Positions 1 through 21,800 of a DNA stretch of 64,000 nt are shown piece after piece. Origin of the DNA: Prinia subflava (Eukaryota; Chordata; Aves; Passeriformes; Cisticolidae); contig NC_086266.1 in the NCBI RefSeq assembly GCF_021018805.1, forward strand, positions 1,612,001 to 1,676,000, in the 5' to 3' direction. A program made the translations under genes and the position numbers. Within the stretch, counting starts at the first letter, position 1; each line of letters opens with the position of its first letter. A model generated the notes under the pieces. The model had not been told where the DNA came from. It ran no database searches and saw only the letters and a list, made by a program, of their open reading frames with translations.

Positions 1-3000
1 CCTGCAGAACAGTGCAAGAACAGAATTTTTGAAATCTGTAAATATTGTAAATACATTGTTATTTCTGTATGTAGTGAAGAAAGGATCATTCTATTTAATT
101 ACTGTTTGTTCTTAAGAGAATATGTGATGTTCATATATTTGTATTTCCTCTACAAGATTGAAAAGATGACATAACCCAAGCATGCCTGTACCTGGTACAG
201 CACTGTTGAGCTGTGACACTGGCGTGGTGTATTCTGCTGGCTGTTTTTGCTGTTGGTTGTGTCAGTGGTGTTACAGATCTGCTTTGCATACACAAAACAG
301 GTTTTGCCTTTTAAATGCAGCAATGGGTGCAGCTGTGGCATTGGCGTGTTGGACTTTGAAGGCAGTCACCAGAACACACACTTATATCAGTACCTGATAA
401 GCTTGTGCTGTGAATAAGTACTTATTGGATATTTTTATCCAAGTTTGAATTTGTATAATAGTTTTTTAGCTTTTTCTAGGCAGACTGGGAGATTCAAAAT
501 ACATGAGGCAATGTTTCAATCAAGCAGATGTTATTCTCAATTATTTTCATGCTGTTTAAATGCAAGCTGCTTTTAAATCTAACTTTTGCAATTAATATTA
601 AAAAAACTGACCAAACAAAAAAAAACCAAACCCACCACTACCTGGAACATGACTGAGGAAGAGAATTGAGTTGGTAAGATCTGAGTAGGACTTGGTCTGC
701 AGACCCAGGGGATTTGTAGGGAAATTTATTGGAACACGATTGCTTCAGGCTAGGGAGAGGGGCCAGTTACTCCTGCCTGTTTCCATCTCACCTATGAGCA
801 TCACACAGGGTGATTCAGTACTCTCACAATTAGCTCTTGCTCTTTGTAACTGAAAATGCTGGTTTGCAAAATATTTTTATTTATTATACTAAGTGAGAAT
901 GTAGCTATTAGTGTGAAGTGATGGTTTTACAATGGAGTAACTAGTGGCACAAACAAAAAAATCTCTGTTACTAGCTCTGTGCTGCTTGTTAATATTCTGT
1001 GCTGATATTAGCAGAGAACACAAAAATGCTTTCATTTCATTCTGTACAAACCCATCCAGCTGGTTTAGTGTGACCATTGCTGACTCTGCTGCAATATCCA
1101 AAATTTACAGTGGGCATCCATAAAATGAATGTTTGTACTCCAAACCCTGGAGTTAATGCTTCCATTTTTTTGTTTGAGACCAAATTACTCCTGTAGAACC
1201 AGTCAGTGAAACAAAGCCAGCTGAAGAGCTAAGCACTTCCACGTATGAAATTGTAGCAACTGAAGACCTGAGAGATCTTCTTGTGTGTGTGTTCCCTGTA
1301 TTGTCTGTAGCCATCACTGCTTTTCTGTTGCTCTGTTGTTTTTGGCAAACTACAGTTAAATTGATTTAAAATGCCTATGTTGGAGAAAAGGGATTTGTTC
1401 TGATGGTATGAATGGTTTGTTCTGATATGCCTGTGCTTCCTTGACCTGTCTGGAGAAAAGCACATCATAAAGAAATGCTGTTTTACCAGTAAAATAACTT
1501 TCCACACTTGAATATATTTTGTAAATTTTTGAAATTGTTTAAGACCTCTTGTAAGATTAATTTTAAAAAACAAACAAGAAAAAAAAACCACCAAAAACCC
1601 CCCAAACCTACCGGTTACTCTACCTTTTTTTTATTATTATTACTAGAAATTTTCATAGCTTGTTCTTATGATATTAAAAGTGCAAGAAATAATTTGTGGC
1701 TTCCTTATCTTTGCTACTTGTGCTGTAGGTGAGGGTCCTGATTGTTGCCAAGTGGTGCTGGGGCACTGTGGAACAAAAATAACCAAAACCAGACAAAGCC
1801 AAGGTACAAACAAACAAAAACCCCAACACACCAGAACCAAATACATAACGAGAATTTATTTCTTGTTTTGCATGTAATTGCAGAACAACACTAATTTATT
1901 GTTAGAATACAACACAGTTATTTGCAGCTATTGTTCTGAGGTGTGGTAGATATGGTATTTTTTTTCCCTACTGAAATGAGTGGCCCACATTCTGAGCTGG
2001 TGCTGTGTCCCTGTTACAGCCTGCCGGGGTGCTGGGACTGCAGGGGGTGCTGAGTTGTCAAGGGCTCTGCATTGCACGGGGTGGTTAAACACCCCTCACT
2101 GCTCCCAAGGGAGGAACTCCTTCCTCTCCCTCTTTACACTGGTTTTTTTTTCCCCTTTTAAGCCATTTAATGAATGTTACAGGCAGCGTGGCTGTTGTGC
2201 CCTGCAGGACCCTGCCAGCCCCACCCACGGCTCTGTGCCCAGGCAGTTCCTCAGAGCTTCCTTCAGCTGTCACTGACTGAGGTCTGAAGGCTTCCAGGGG
2301 CAGAGATCTTGGGTGACAAGTTCAGTATTGAATAAGGAATTGGTTTAAAACCCCATGTTTCTTTTAAATACCAAATCATCCATTTCATGTGCTAACTTAC
2401 ACCCTGTTCCTCCTCCTCCCGTGGGGCCAGCTCTGTGCCTTTGGCAGGATAACTGTGCACGAGTTGCAGGTTAATCATCTCATGGCACGTGCCATTCCTC
2501 AGGCCAGCTAAACCACTCTGACCTTCCCTCACAGTACCCCTGGTGTGGTAGTTACACTCTGCCTTTCTCTACACACACCCTGGCTTTTGAGGTAGGAGGC
2601 CTAAATATAATCTTACACCAGACATGCCCAAACTGGATTTTGTTTCTTTTTGAACTTGTTTTCAGTCTTACAAGGATGATTGAAAATTCTTAACCTGAAG
2701 AACTTTCAGCATTCCAGAGCCCTCAGCAGTCCTTGGACCTCTCCCTCACATTTCAGTCCCATGGTGTTTGTCCTTTCAGCCCAGCACAAGATAAACACAT
2801 CTGGAACATCTGGAACTATCACATAATGATTATGAAGTCATTTACTGTCTCTTCATCTGCATCCTAGTTCCTTCTTTTTAATGGCAAGAATTAAACACTC
2901 TTGCTCATTGTTTCTCCTCCACAAGCTCTGTCACAAAAAGGATTTAGAATTCATTAAAATGAAGGATAAAGCTCTTGCCCAGCTGCAAAGTATTTGCAAA

Positions 3001-3148
3001 CAATCCCCATATTTGAAGGCAGCCTGATGTAATCCTTCCCCTTCTCCAAAGGTGCTTGAAAAGCTGTTGATGTAGCGAATTCCTGTGCAGTAAATCCACC
3101 TCTAGTTCATCCCTTACGAGGAAAACCAGGCCCACTGGAGCCTTGGCT
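1..3148. other. Intergenic DNA downstream of ACSL4, no gene recognised
   Basis: AT-rich DNA with only short, unconvincing open frames. Two adjacent TGTAAATA motifs on the plus strand (37-44, 46-53) look like Pumilio-binding elements, so the extreme left could belong to a 3' UTR of a plus-strand neighbour. In mammals NXT2 and KCNE5 lie on this side of ACSL4, but neither coding sequence is visible here. Confidence 0.5.
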
Positions 3149-5571
3149 TTTATTACCTGAAGTGAGGAGTCTCTGCTGCTGCTTTTGAGCAGTCTCTGTA
3201 AGGCAGGCTCAGTTCAGACAGAATGTGAGGCACAGAACAGCAGCTTGTGCAATATAAAGATATTCCAGCACACAAACTTGTTGAACCATTTCAGTTGTAT
3301 TCCACTTTTGAAATGTTAACATCGTGTACGTGTGTATATATATTTTGAAAATAGCAATCCTCAGCCAACCAAGACACAGAAGATAAAATACAATTCATAT
3401 AAATACATTCATGGCTTAAAAAAAAATATAACCTGTTGACAGACTCGAGTATCTTTCTTACATGTATTTCACTTTAGTGGTGCTAATAGGCTGACTAAAG
3501 GCTATTTAATAGAGACCAGTTTTAAAACATGGAAAAATTGGTAACATGGCTCCAGGACCAGGTAATTTTAAAAGTTTCTGCTGATACAGGAAGTATTGCC
3601 TGTTGTCAAAAAACAACTGTCTGTATCTTAAAAAATAATAATTTTTAGAAAAGCTATCTCCTTGTTTCTTTTAGTGACTCTTGTAGTTCCATGCACAACT
3701 GGATACCATCACCTTTATATACCAGATTTTCTTTCTGTCTTTCCCCTCGGGGTTCTTGGTAGGTGAGCTGGCAGTGTTCTGCACTAGCCACAGAAAATGA
3801 TGCATGGTGAAGGTTGAAGTTGGTCCCCAGGAGAAGGGATGGTTTACTTGAAGAGCAGAGAGCCATCATTTCTTTTTGCCAAAGTCTATCTTAACTGGAA
3901 GATAAAAATACATGTACATGCAGAAAAGGAAAAACTTGTCCTGAAATTGCAAGCTCGTGTGTTCAAGAGAAGCAGTGTACAAAATCTTTTACTCTCTGTA
4001 CAGTGACAATACCAAATAATTTTTTTTAACCATCATATACACAACACAAATATTATGAATAGAAATCTATAAATACTTTCAAATGAATTTGCAATATTGA
4101 GCAGTTGAGGGCCACAGTTGTACAAAATGTAAGCAACATATATAAAACGATTAAGAAAGTGCAAAGTAGAACAGTATCAAGAGCCTCCACTTTTTACAGC
4201 ACTTATGGTTCAAGTGTGAAGAGCTGGCAGGGATGCAGGAGCTCAGTTACAATTCAAAAGAAGACACAGTACAGGATTCGGCACACAAAATGATGAACTA
4301 TTATTAAATTATATCTTCCTCCTTCTTCACATCTATGACTTCCAGTTAATAGGAGAACATCTTTATAATGAATTTCTGTAAAGAGTGATTTGTCCCTATT
4401 TACAAGTTCCCAGGAAACAAAGATTCCCTGGCCACAGACCACTTTTCTGTAAGTGAAACAAGACTGGACAGGGAAACTCCTTTTGGTTTCTGGTTGCCTT
4501 GTCACGCTTACCACAGGTAAAAGGTGAACGGAAATACCTTCCAGAAAGGAATGCAGACACTTCACACCTGATCCTCCAAGTCATGTCCAGCTACCCTGGA
4601 CCAGTACTCACATGTATGTGAAGGTCTAGAGAATCAGTGCCTTGAAAACATCAACCACCCCTCAAAGAAACCCACCAGAACTGCTCTGAGGTTCAAGTCT
4701 TTAGAGACCACTGCCCACCAGTTTCACAGCTGTCTGCCAGTGCAGATGCCAGTTCTGCATCCAGACACTGATATCTCATCAGCAACCCTGCAGCAGTGCA
4801 AGTCTTTGTTTCCTTTTATACTCCATGTCCAGTGGAAAGCTCTGCTGGAATTACAGTGCAGTGGCAACTAAAAACCTTTTTGGTGAGTTGGAAATAGTTA
4901 ATTCAATGCTCTTGAGTGAAGTTTCTTATAACTTCTTTTTAGAAAGCTTTTCAGTTCACCTTTATTTCAATAAGTGTACTTTCTATTCTTTTGTAGGCAC
5001 TGTAAATATTCAAGATACTGATGTGCAGAAGAATCCATCCATTCTCAAGCAGTGCTTTATTAGTGATCTCTAGCAAGTTCTTGACTGCTGCTGTTGTCTT
5101 GGTTTTGTTTTTAAATGGAGAAGGGTAGACATTAGGTACTCCTTTTCCTTCCCTGCTAGAGGGAAGTATTTTATTACAAGTGTCTTATTAAGACAGAAGA
5201 ATCATCACAGTTACATTATTTTTTTTCTCTTTGAAATACAGGCCAGACTTCAGCAAGAGTTAAAGAGAGGTTGTAAGCAGTCTGAATATGCTAGAGAAAC
5301 CATAAAATTACCTGGTCACACTGCTTCACATAATGATGTCTGTCTCAAAACTGGAGATGATCACACAAAACTCTATGAAGACCATCAGTGTCTGATCTGC
5401 TAATAATTACGAATTTGGAGTCTAAGATAGTCTCTGTTTTACTTGATAGGGATTACAGAAACAGTCATCCATTTGGTGTGTTTGTGAATGTGTGATCTCT
5501 GCAGTACACACAGACATCCCAAACTGCTGAGGAGGAACCACCTGCACAGCTGCCAGGTCGGCAGAGCTGTT
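3149..5571 (-). other. ACSL4: Probable ACSL4 3' UTR (distal end uncertain)
   Basis: No coding potential continues past the TAA, and the stretch is AT-rich with no clear mobile element. Minus-strand AATAAA hexamers occur at 5170-5175, 5056-5061, 4961-4966 and 3149-3154. The sequence does not decide which is used. The far limit given is the most distal of these four; mammalian ACSL4 3' UTRs of 2-3 kb make a distal site plausible. Further AATAAA motifs occur even lower, for example 1855-1860. Confidence 0.4.
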
Positions 5572-15131
<9,560 letters not shown>

Positions 15132-16953
15132 TGTGGGTGTTTTAAAAAAGAAACTCTTATGGAGTTCTGAAGCAGGCAAGAGCAAGGCAGCAGCGCAGAG
15201 TGGTGTGGGGAGAAGCAACAGGAGGTGAAGTTTGGGTAGTGCTGATTCAGAGCAGCTGCAAAATTTTAGTAACCTTTGAGAGCCAACAGGAGACACCCAT
15301 GGGCGAAAACCAGCGCCAAGCAGACAGCAGGAAAAAGAAAGAAAAAAAATTAAATTAGTAATGTTACCGTCAGTTAATTAGTTTTAGTCCTTCTAAGAGC
15401 TCACTTCAAAAGCATCACTGCACAACAGAGCAGTGAACTGCTCTGGGGGGGAAAGAGGATGAATGTTTTCCATACTTGTTTCTTGCATCCACAAATATTT
15501 ACTTTTCACAGACTTTTCCCCTCTATTTCTGTTTGAGTAGTTCAGGGCTGTTGAGATGAAGTCTGTCCTTCACAACATAATATTGTGTTTAAGCTACTTG
15601 AGTAATCACACAATTGTGTAATTATGGGAAAGGTCAACGCTTGTTTTCCAACGAAATATTTATACTAAAGAGAAAAGGTACAGCACATTGCTTTTCAGAA
15701 TATTCTATCTACTTCTATTCAGATTAAAATGTATCCTGATATACTCAAAAAACAGTAAATGGACTCCAAAGTCTAAATGCTGTAATCAAATAACTATATA
15801 ATATTCCAAAACTGCATTTTTAATCTTCTGCTTTTCAACTCTGAATGTCAGACTCTTGGAAAGGGATTATATAGATTTGCTTTTCCAATTTCAAAAACTA
15901 CTTCAATACATGCCTTTCAAACTCCAAGTATGGAAAACAGGATAAAATTTGACCGATTTACCTCAATTTAAAATACAGTACAATTTGGCAAGATTTTGTC
16001 TGCATGTCAGAAATGTTTCCTCATTAAGGAGAACTGGGCCTAAACTGGGAAAACAGCGCAGGGAACCGAGGGCAGAGCCTCAGACAGGCAGGGCAGGCAG
16101 TGACAGGGACACCAGTGACAGTGACACCAGCACAGCCCAGGCTGCCATGGACACCATCTGATAAACACAATGGCTGAGAAGAGGGAAACTCTCAGGGCTC
16201 CATCAGAATTAAAAGAACACAGGCACACCTCAGAGTGCACCTTTATTAATAGATCTGCCACCCTCGGGTGATGAGGGAGGCTACAATTAACATTTCAGGT
16301 TAAACAACTGCTACTGACAGCAGACAGAATTCAGTTAATAGGTTGGTGGGCTATTTAATGAGAATTTCAAAATAAGCAGTTGTGTTGTAGGCAACATCAA
16401 CAGCTTTAATGTGATGTAAGACTGAGAGAGCTGCAGATATTTAAAACAACACGACCACCCATTAATTTTGTAATTACAACTGCAGAATACAATTACTATT
16501 GAATGATAGCACAATAAGCTAAGCTAAACTAAACTAAGCTCAGACTTGTATGGATAAAAGTAGTCTGCATATTTCTTTTTATTAAAAAATGAATGCTACA
16601 TTCCTTTCAAAATGCACATATTTATTCTGCCCTGCTGAACCTCACCATCAACCTCAGCAGAAAAGAGATCAGTTCACTTCCCAAAGCTCCAGTTCTCCAA
16701 AATGAAGGATTCTTGATTTCTAACTCAAATCTTGTGTGATACTTTCATTCCAGTTAATTCAGTGCTCCAAAAAGAGCAGTTAAGTTTGTGTTTCAAAGAC
16801 AAGCTCTAAGACATGGTAAGGAAATGTCAGGACACACCCAGGGTTACACAAAATGCTACAAGTTAAAATAAACCCAGGGGGAACTGGGGCTGCTCCTCAC
16901 TTCCCAACAATGCACACATGAGCAGGGACACTGACTGGGATAAAAGCAGAGTT

Positions 16954-16979
16954 GGATAAAAGCAGAATTGCTTTTATCC
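16954..16979. repeat. Perfect inverted repeat, 11-bp stem, 4-nt loop
   Basis: GGATAAAAGCA (16954-16964) and its complement (16969-16979) flank GAAT. A direct extra copy of the left arm lies just upstream at about 16938. Confidence 0.85.
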
Positions 16980-17382
16980 TATTTATCCTACCCTTTTATG
17001 CTATTTAACACAATGAGAGTACCACAGCTGCTCCTTGGGCTGTGCAGGAGCTTGTTCAGAAATGTGAAACACTACTGGCTAATTATCCAGAACTGGCTAA
17101 TTAGGAAGGGAGGAGAGGAAGGTTGCATTTCTTTCATTTTGGAATTTCAGGGTAACTTGAAATACGTTGAAAAGTGTTTATTAAAAACAGCAAACTTAGC
17201 TAATTTGTACATATTTGTAGTAATTTAAAAGAGAATCACATTTCTATCCTGACAAAAATCGGTTGTAATTCTTAGGAGACATCAGTTGGGAAAACTTAGT
17301 GAGTCTCAAAAAGACAAGCGTGGCTTTTTCCTTTGGCCATGCTCATGCAAAACCTGACACACACACACAGAGCTGTACTTAC

Positions 17383-17427
17383 AGGGGGTCTCAGAGAGGC
17401 CTGAGGCTTTTTCAGTGTCGATTACAC
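17383..17427 (-). other. ACSL4: Candidate 45-nt ACSL4 5' UTR exon
   Basis: On the minus strand a strong acceptor (ttttcctgtag) and a strong donor (CCCCCT/gtaagtac) bracket 45 nt with no ATG. The location between the CpG-island first exon and the first coding exon suits an optional non-coding exon. No transcript evidence is available, so this rests on splice-site quality alone. Confidence 0.35.
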
Positions 17428-18574
17428 CTACAGGAAAACAGAAAAAAAGAACATATTAGAATTTGGGATGGTTTCTGCCTTGCAGGAAGGAGGAATCTTT
17501 AGAATTCCACCCTACTGCTCCTAAGAAGCACAGGCTATGAATTCAGACAGAGGTGCAACACAACCCATACAAAGCAGAGCAATTACAATAATAAAAAAGA
17601 TTAAACTTCCAAAGCTACATTGGACAGACAAGAGACAAAGCTGCAAAAAAAAGAGCTTAATTTTTATGTGACACTACTTCCTTCCTTTTGCATTTAAGCA
17701 TGTTCTGAACAAAATTATGAACACTTAATGCAATTTAATCACCAATGAAACCCAGAAAGACAAGGAAGAGACTTTCATATTGCATATGGTCCATTCTTCT
17801 GACTCAAGGCAGAACAAGAAACCCTTTATCACTCTTTAAGATAAGTATCAGCAGAAACACGAGCCCAGGACTGCCCAGGGCACGCATTGCCCAAGAGAAC
17901 ACCAAGTGGGTTTGGGGTACTGAGGTAAGAGAAGTTTCCAGAACAAAAGCAGTTCACAGAAGCACTGAGGCCTCGTTGGTCCCATGACCTGTGCAATAAA
18001 AGATGGCTGTGTGTAACTGCAGAGATAAGGCTCCAACAAGTCTGCTGCAGAAAGCTTTAATTGATGTGAAATTAGTTATATTTTAAAAGCCTTCCCCATA
18101 AGTCTAAGATTTTTATCAGTTTTTACAGACCGAAACGGAATTTAAAAGTTCTTTGCAATATTCTCCTACAAAGATTTTCTCTTGAAATATAAAGAAGAGG
18201 TGCTGGAATGTTTTTAGAGTTACTGGCACGTGGCTGTGTAAGGTTTTGATCTATTGCAGGATCACCCTAAACTCGTGCTAAATAAATATTTATCATCTCT
18301 TAAATATACTGCATATAACAGACTTGCATACTCAACATGCAAAGGTAATTCCACACCAATTATAGTCAGTTAGAAGCTAAACTTAGCCATTCAAATTACA
18401 CCTTATGCCTTCAATCTCCTGCTTAATTAGACTTCAAGAGAAAGGATGAGATGCAATGCTCACATCAATGCACCACCAAGGACACTTCAAAGTAAGACAA
18501 CTACAAATTACTAAAGTATCAGTTATGTTCTTCATAAACTTCCTCATTCCTTACAAATAAAATTTAGCGCTCAT

Positions 18575-18634
18575 GAAAAATTTCACAATAACAAGATAAA
18601 ACTGGAAAAATGTCACAATAACAAGATAAAACTG
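18575..18634. repeat. 30-bp tandem duplication
   Basis: Copies 18575-18604 and 18605-18634 differ at one position. A second local duplication (TTAGAATATGTAATATTTTA type) follows at about 18652-18720. Intronic. Confidence 0.85.
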
Positions 18635-21618
18635 TTATTAAGCACTGGAATATTTAGAATATGTAATATTTTAATTACAAAAATATTTTAATATTTTCAT
18701 TAGAATATGTAATATTTTAAATTCTATTTTTTACAAAGCTTATTCTTTCTCTTGACTATTGAGCAGAACTAGCCTCTTCACATGCTTATCTAGCTGTTTT
18801 GGAAACAGCAGAGCTTCCAGTTCTTGATGCAGGAAATGCATGTTCCCAGAAAGTGCAGCGTGCGTCAGGCGTGACTACAAGAACAAACCAAACCAAACAA
18901 AAATAGATATTGTTTCTCTCCTAGATAGCTGTTTTCAGCCTTTCCTAAGGGTTTTCCTCAGGTGAAGCAGCCTCTTTCTATTTTGAAGTGGTCTGGAATT
19001 CATTTAACATCTGCAGTGACATGTTGCAAACCTCACTCATGAGGTAATGTTTCACTCACGGCTTTTATATGCTGGGTGTTTACAAAAATTCTACAGTCCA
19101 AGCTTACTCCTGACTGACTCTGTACTGTATGAGCTGCCAGAGATGGAAGAGATGTTATCTAAATATGATCTGACTTTTATATCCTTAATTAAAAGTTTCA
19201 GACAGATAATATGCAGCACTCTACTCCTGTCCTGGAGCCAAGGTCACAGAACAGAGTCTGAAATCAAAGCACACGTTCTAGAACAGAAGAGATATTCCTC
19301 TTTTCCTAATTTAACTCAAATCAAAGAAACAACTAGCAGTTATATTTTTAATATAGAAAATAAACCCCACTTTTAAATAGTCACAAAAGTTTATGGGACC
19401 AAGTGAGAGCAGAAGTGTGTATGGGGAACAGAGAGAGGGTTTGTGCCTCTGGAAGTGACTGTTCTCAGAGGAGGAAATGCCCTGGTCTTCTCTGCATCTG
19501 ACTCCCCAAACTGAACAGCCTTTACTAGAATTTTAAAGTGTAATTCAAAAACTAACAAAGTACCTGTAGCTAGAAATTTTATCCTATGCAGTTTAACTTT
19601 AATCAGGCAGTAAATTATTATCTTCACTAGGAAAGGCTTTAATTAGCCCAAGCCCAAAACACCGTAAAGGCTTAACTGTGAAAATATATCAACAACACCG
19701 CTTCTAATCCTTCCTCTGGTGTTAAAAAGTTTGCCAGGGGATCCAATTTACTATGAAATAACATGAGTAGAAGAAAACACAACTTCATTTTCTGTCTGCT
19801 TCAAACACAGCATTAGGAAAGTCATCTAGTACAAAAGATGAGATTAGAGAGGAAAAGGGTTGTGTTCTGGTTTGTGAAGACGACTGAAATCTGCAAAACA
19901 GATTGTTTTTAGTTTAAAAGCAACACCAGAGGAAGTCTGGTTCCTCTGCACCAGAGCTCTTGGAGCTCTTGCCAACTTCAAATGGAGACACAATTCTGAC
20001 TTTAGCGTAAGTGCTCAGGGCTGACTCCTGTCAGGAAGTTCTGAAAAAATCTTCCAAAACAATCCAGGATGAGTGAGTAACATCCATTTCTGGAATTTCT
20101 CTGTCATCCAGGCAGATCTAAACATTCTGGAAACCACAGTGAGCATTCAGGATTTTTAACTGGAAAAGTGGTTTTACACAATTAAAAAAAAATTCGAGTT
20201 GACCTAAGTATGTGGGTGTTCCATTAGTCAGTTTTTGGAAAGGGGCTTAGTTGGTATTTAGTCATCCTGAATTTGTTCCAGTACAGGACAGAACAAGGCT
20301 GGGATTTCAAAAAGAGATGACACAAAGACTAAGAAATACCACATAGCAAGGAAGATGCAGCACAGTAAACAAACGAGTGCATACTGTCAGGCTCTCTACA
20401 ATTTTTGATTTTCCAGATTTATACCTAACACAAGAATGAGAGAACATTTCCACAGCTGAGAAGACTGTGATGAAACAGCAGTAAGAGTTGGAAGAATCTG
20501 GTGGCTAATTACAACTTAGCTGGGGTCAGAAAGATTGAAGGAAAAGAAACTGAAGGAAATGACTCAGTTTTTACATCATGTCGGTGTTTTTATAAAAACA
20601 AACTCCAGAAATAATAACGCAAGTTAATCATGGTAGGAAAAGAGTACATGAGGTCTCATTTTTCTTTCTTTCTCACAGGCAGATTTCTACATATTTTCCT
20701 CTTGCACGTTTTGGTACATCACAAAGGGCAGTAAAAATCTCGAGAAAGCCTAAGCAAACCTAGGCAATTTTCAGAATTATTTCTGTGCTCTGGCAATGCA
20801 ACAGAAGCTCAAAGCCTGGGAGTTGGAGAGCTCTCACTGTGCCTGGACAGTGTAAATACTGTAAATACCTGTGTCCCAACAAACAGGGAGAGGGGAAATC
20901 AGTTGTAGTGGATCCTCATACAAGTTTAAATACATACATTCTACTTGAAATAGCAAAAACCGTAAGTAGTATTAGGAAACCGTGTTTCTTTTACTGCTGT
21001 TTAAAAAATACTGCTGTTTAATACGGTATTTTACTGAGCTAATGGTAAAGGTAAAATTTATTTTGGTTTCAAGAAAAATATTCTTGTTGTCCTTTATGTT
21101 CATTGCTTCTGCTTACTACCTCAGAACATATATGCACCTAAAGTCAATCAGAAAAAAAATCAATTTGTAAGTGTCAAACATCTATTTCTGCAACTTCTGT
21201 AGTGGAAGCCAGCCCGGCCACAGTGACCCAGGAGTTCTCAATGATCTGAGATCCGGGTGTGAAACTCTCTCCTAATTTGTACCATGAGTCAAGGAAGTAT
21301 TTGGTGAAAGGGCGAGAGCGGTTTGCATGCCCCAAAGGCAGAAAATGTAAAAGGCCAAGGCAGGATTTCACAACTGAAGTGTCCATTGAGACTACACTGA
21401 ATGAGGAGAGTCCTTGCTGTGACCCACCTGTCCCTTTGTCTCAGACTGTGTCCAGAGCCTGCCCTGGGAGGTTCAAACACAGTGTTAGGAAAGTGAACAC
21501 AGTGAAAGAAAAAAACACAGTGAAAGAAAAAAAAGCACCTGAGGCTCTCACCAGTGCTGCCTGTGCCACAGGCTGCACCCAGCCTGTGCTGTGCCCACAG
21601 CCTGGGCTGCACAGGCTC

Positions 21619-21800
21619 CCCTGTCACAGAACCAGGGAATGTCAGGGCTTGGGATGGACCTCAAAGCTCGTTTCACTCCAATCCCCAGCCCTGGGCAGGG
21701 CAGCTCCAGCAGGGCAGGGTGCTCAGGGCCCATCCAGCCTGGTGTGAGTAAATCCGGGATGGGCACCCCGAGCTCCCCTCGCAGCACAGCACAGCTGGCA
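21619..21800 (-). mobile_element. CR1-type LINE 3' fragment
   Basis: Reads as the reverse complement of the CR1 3' region: it begins CACAGAACCAGGGAATG, then GGGATGGACCTC and CATCCAGCCTGG. Truncated and diverged, in ACSL4 intron 1. Confidence 0.65.

Noticed and set aside
15132..15296. Upstream in-frame ATG extending ACSL4 by 55 residues
   Set aside because: A good splice acceptor at 15256-15257 lies between it and the family start, and the added residues do not match the long isoform.
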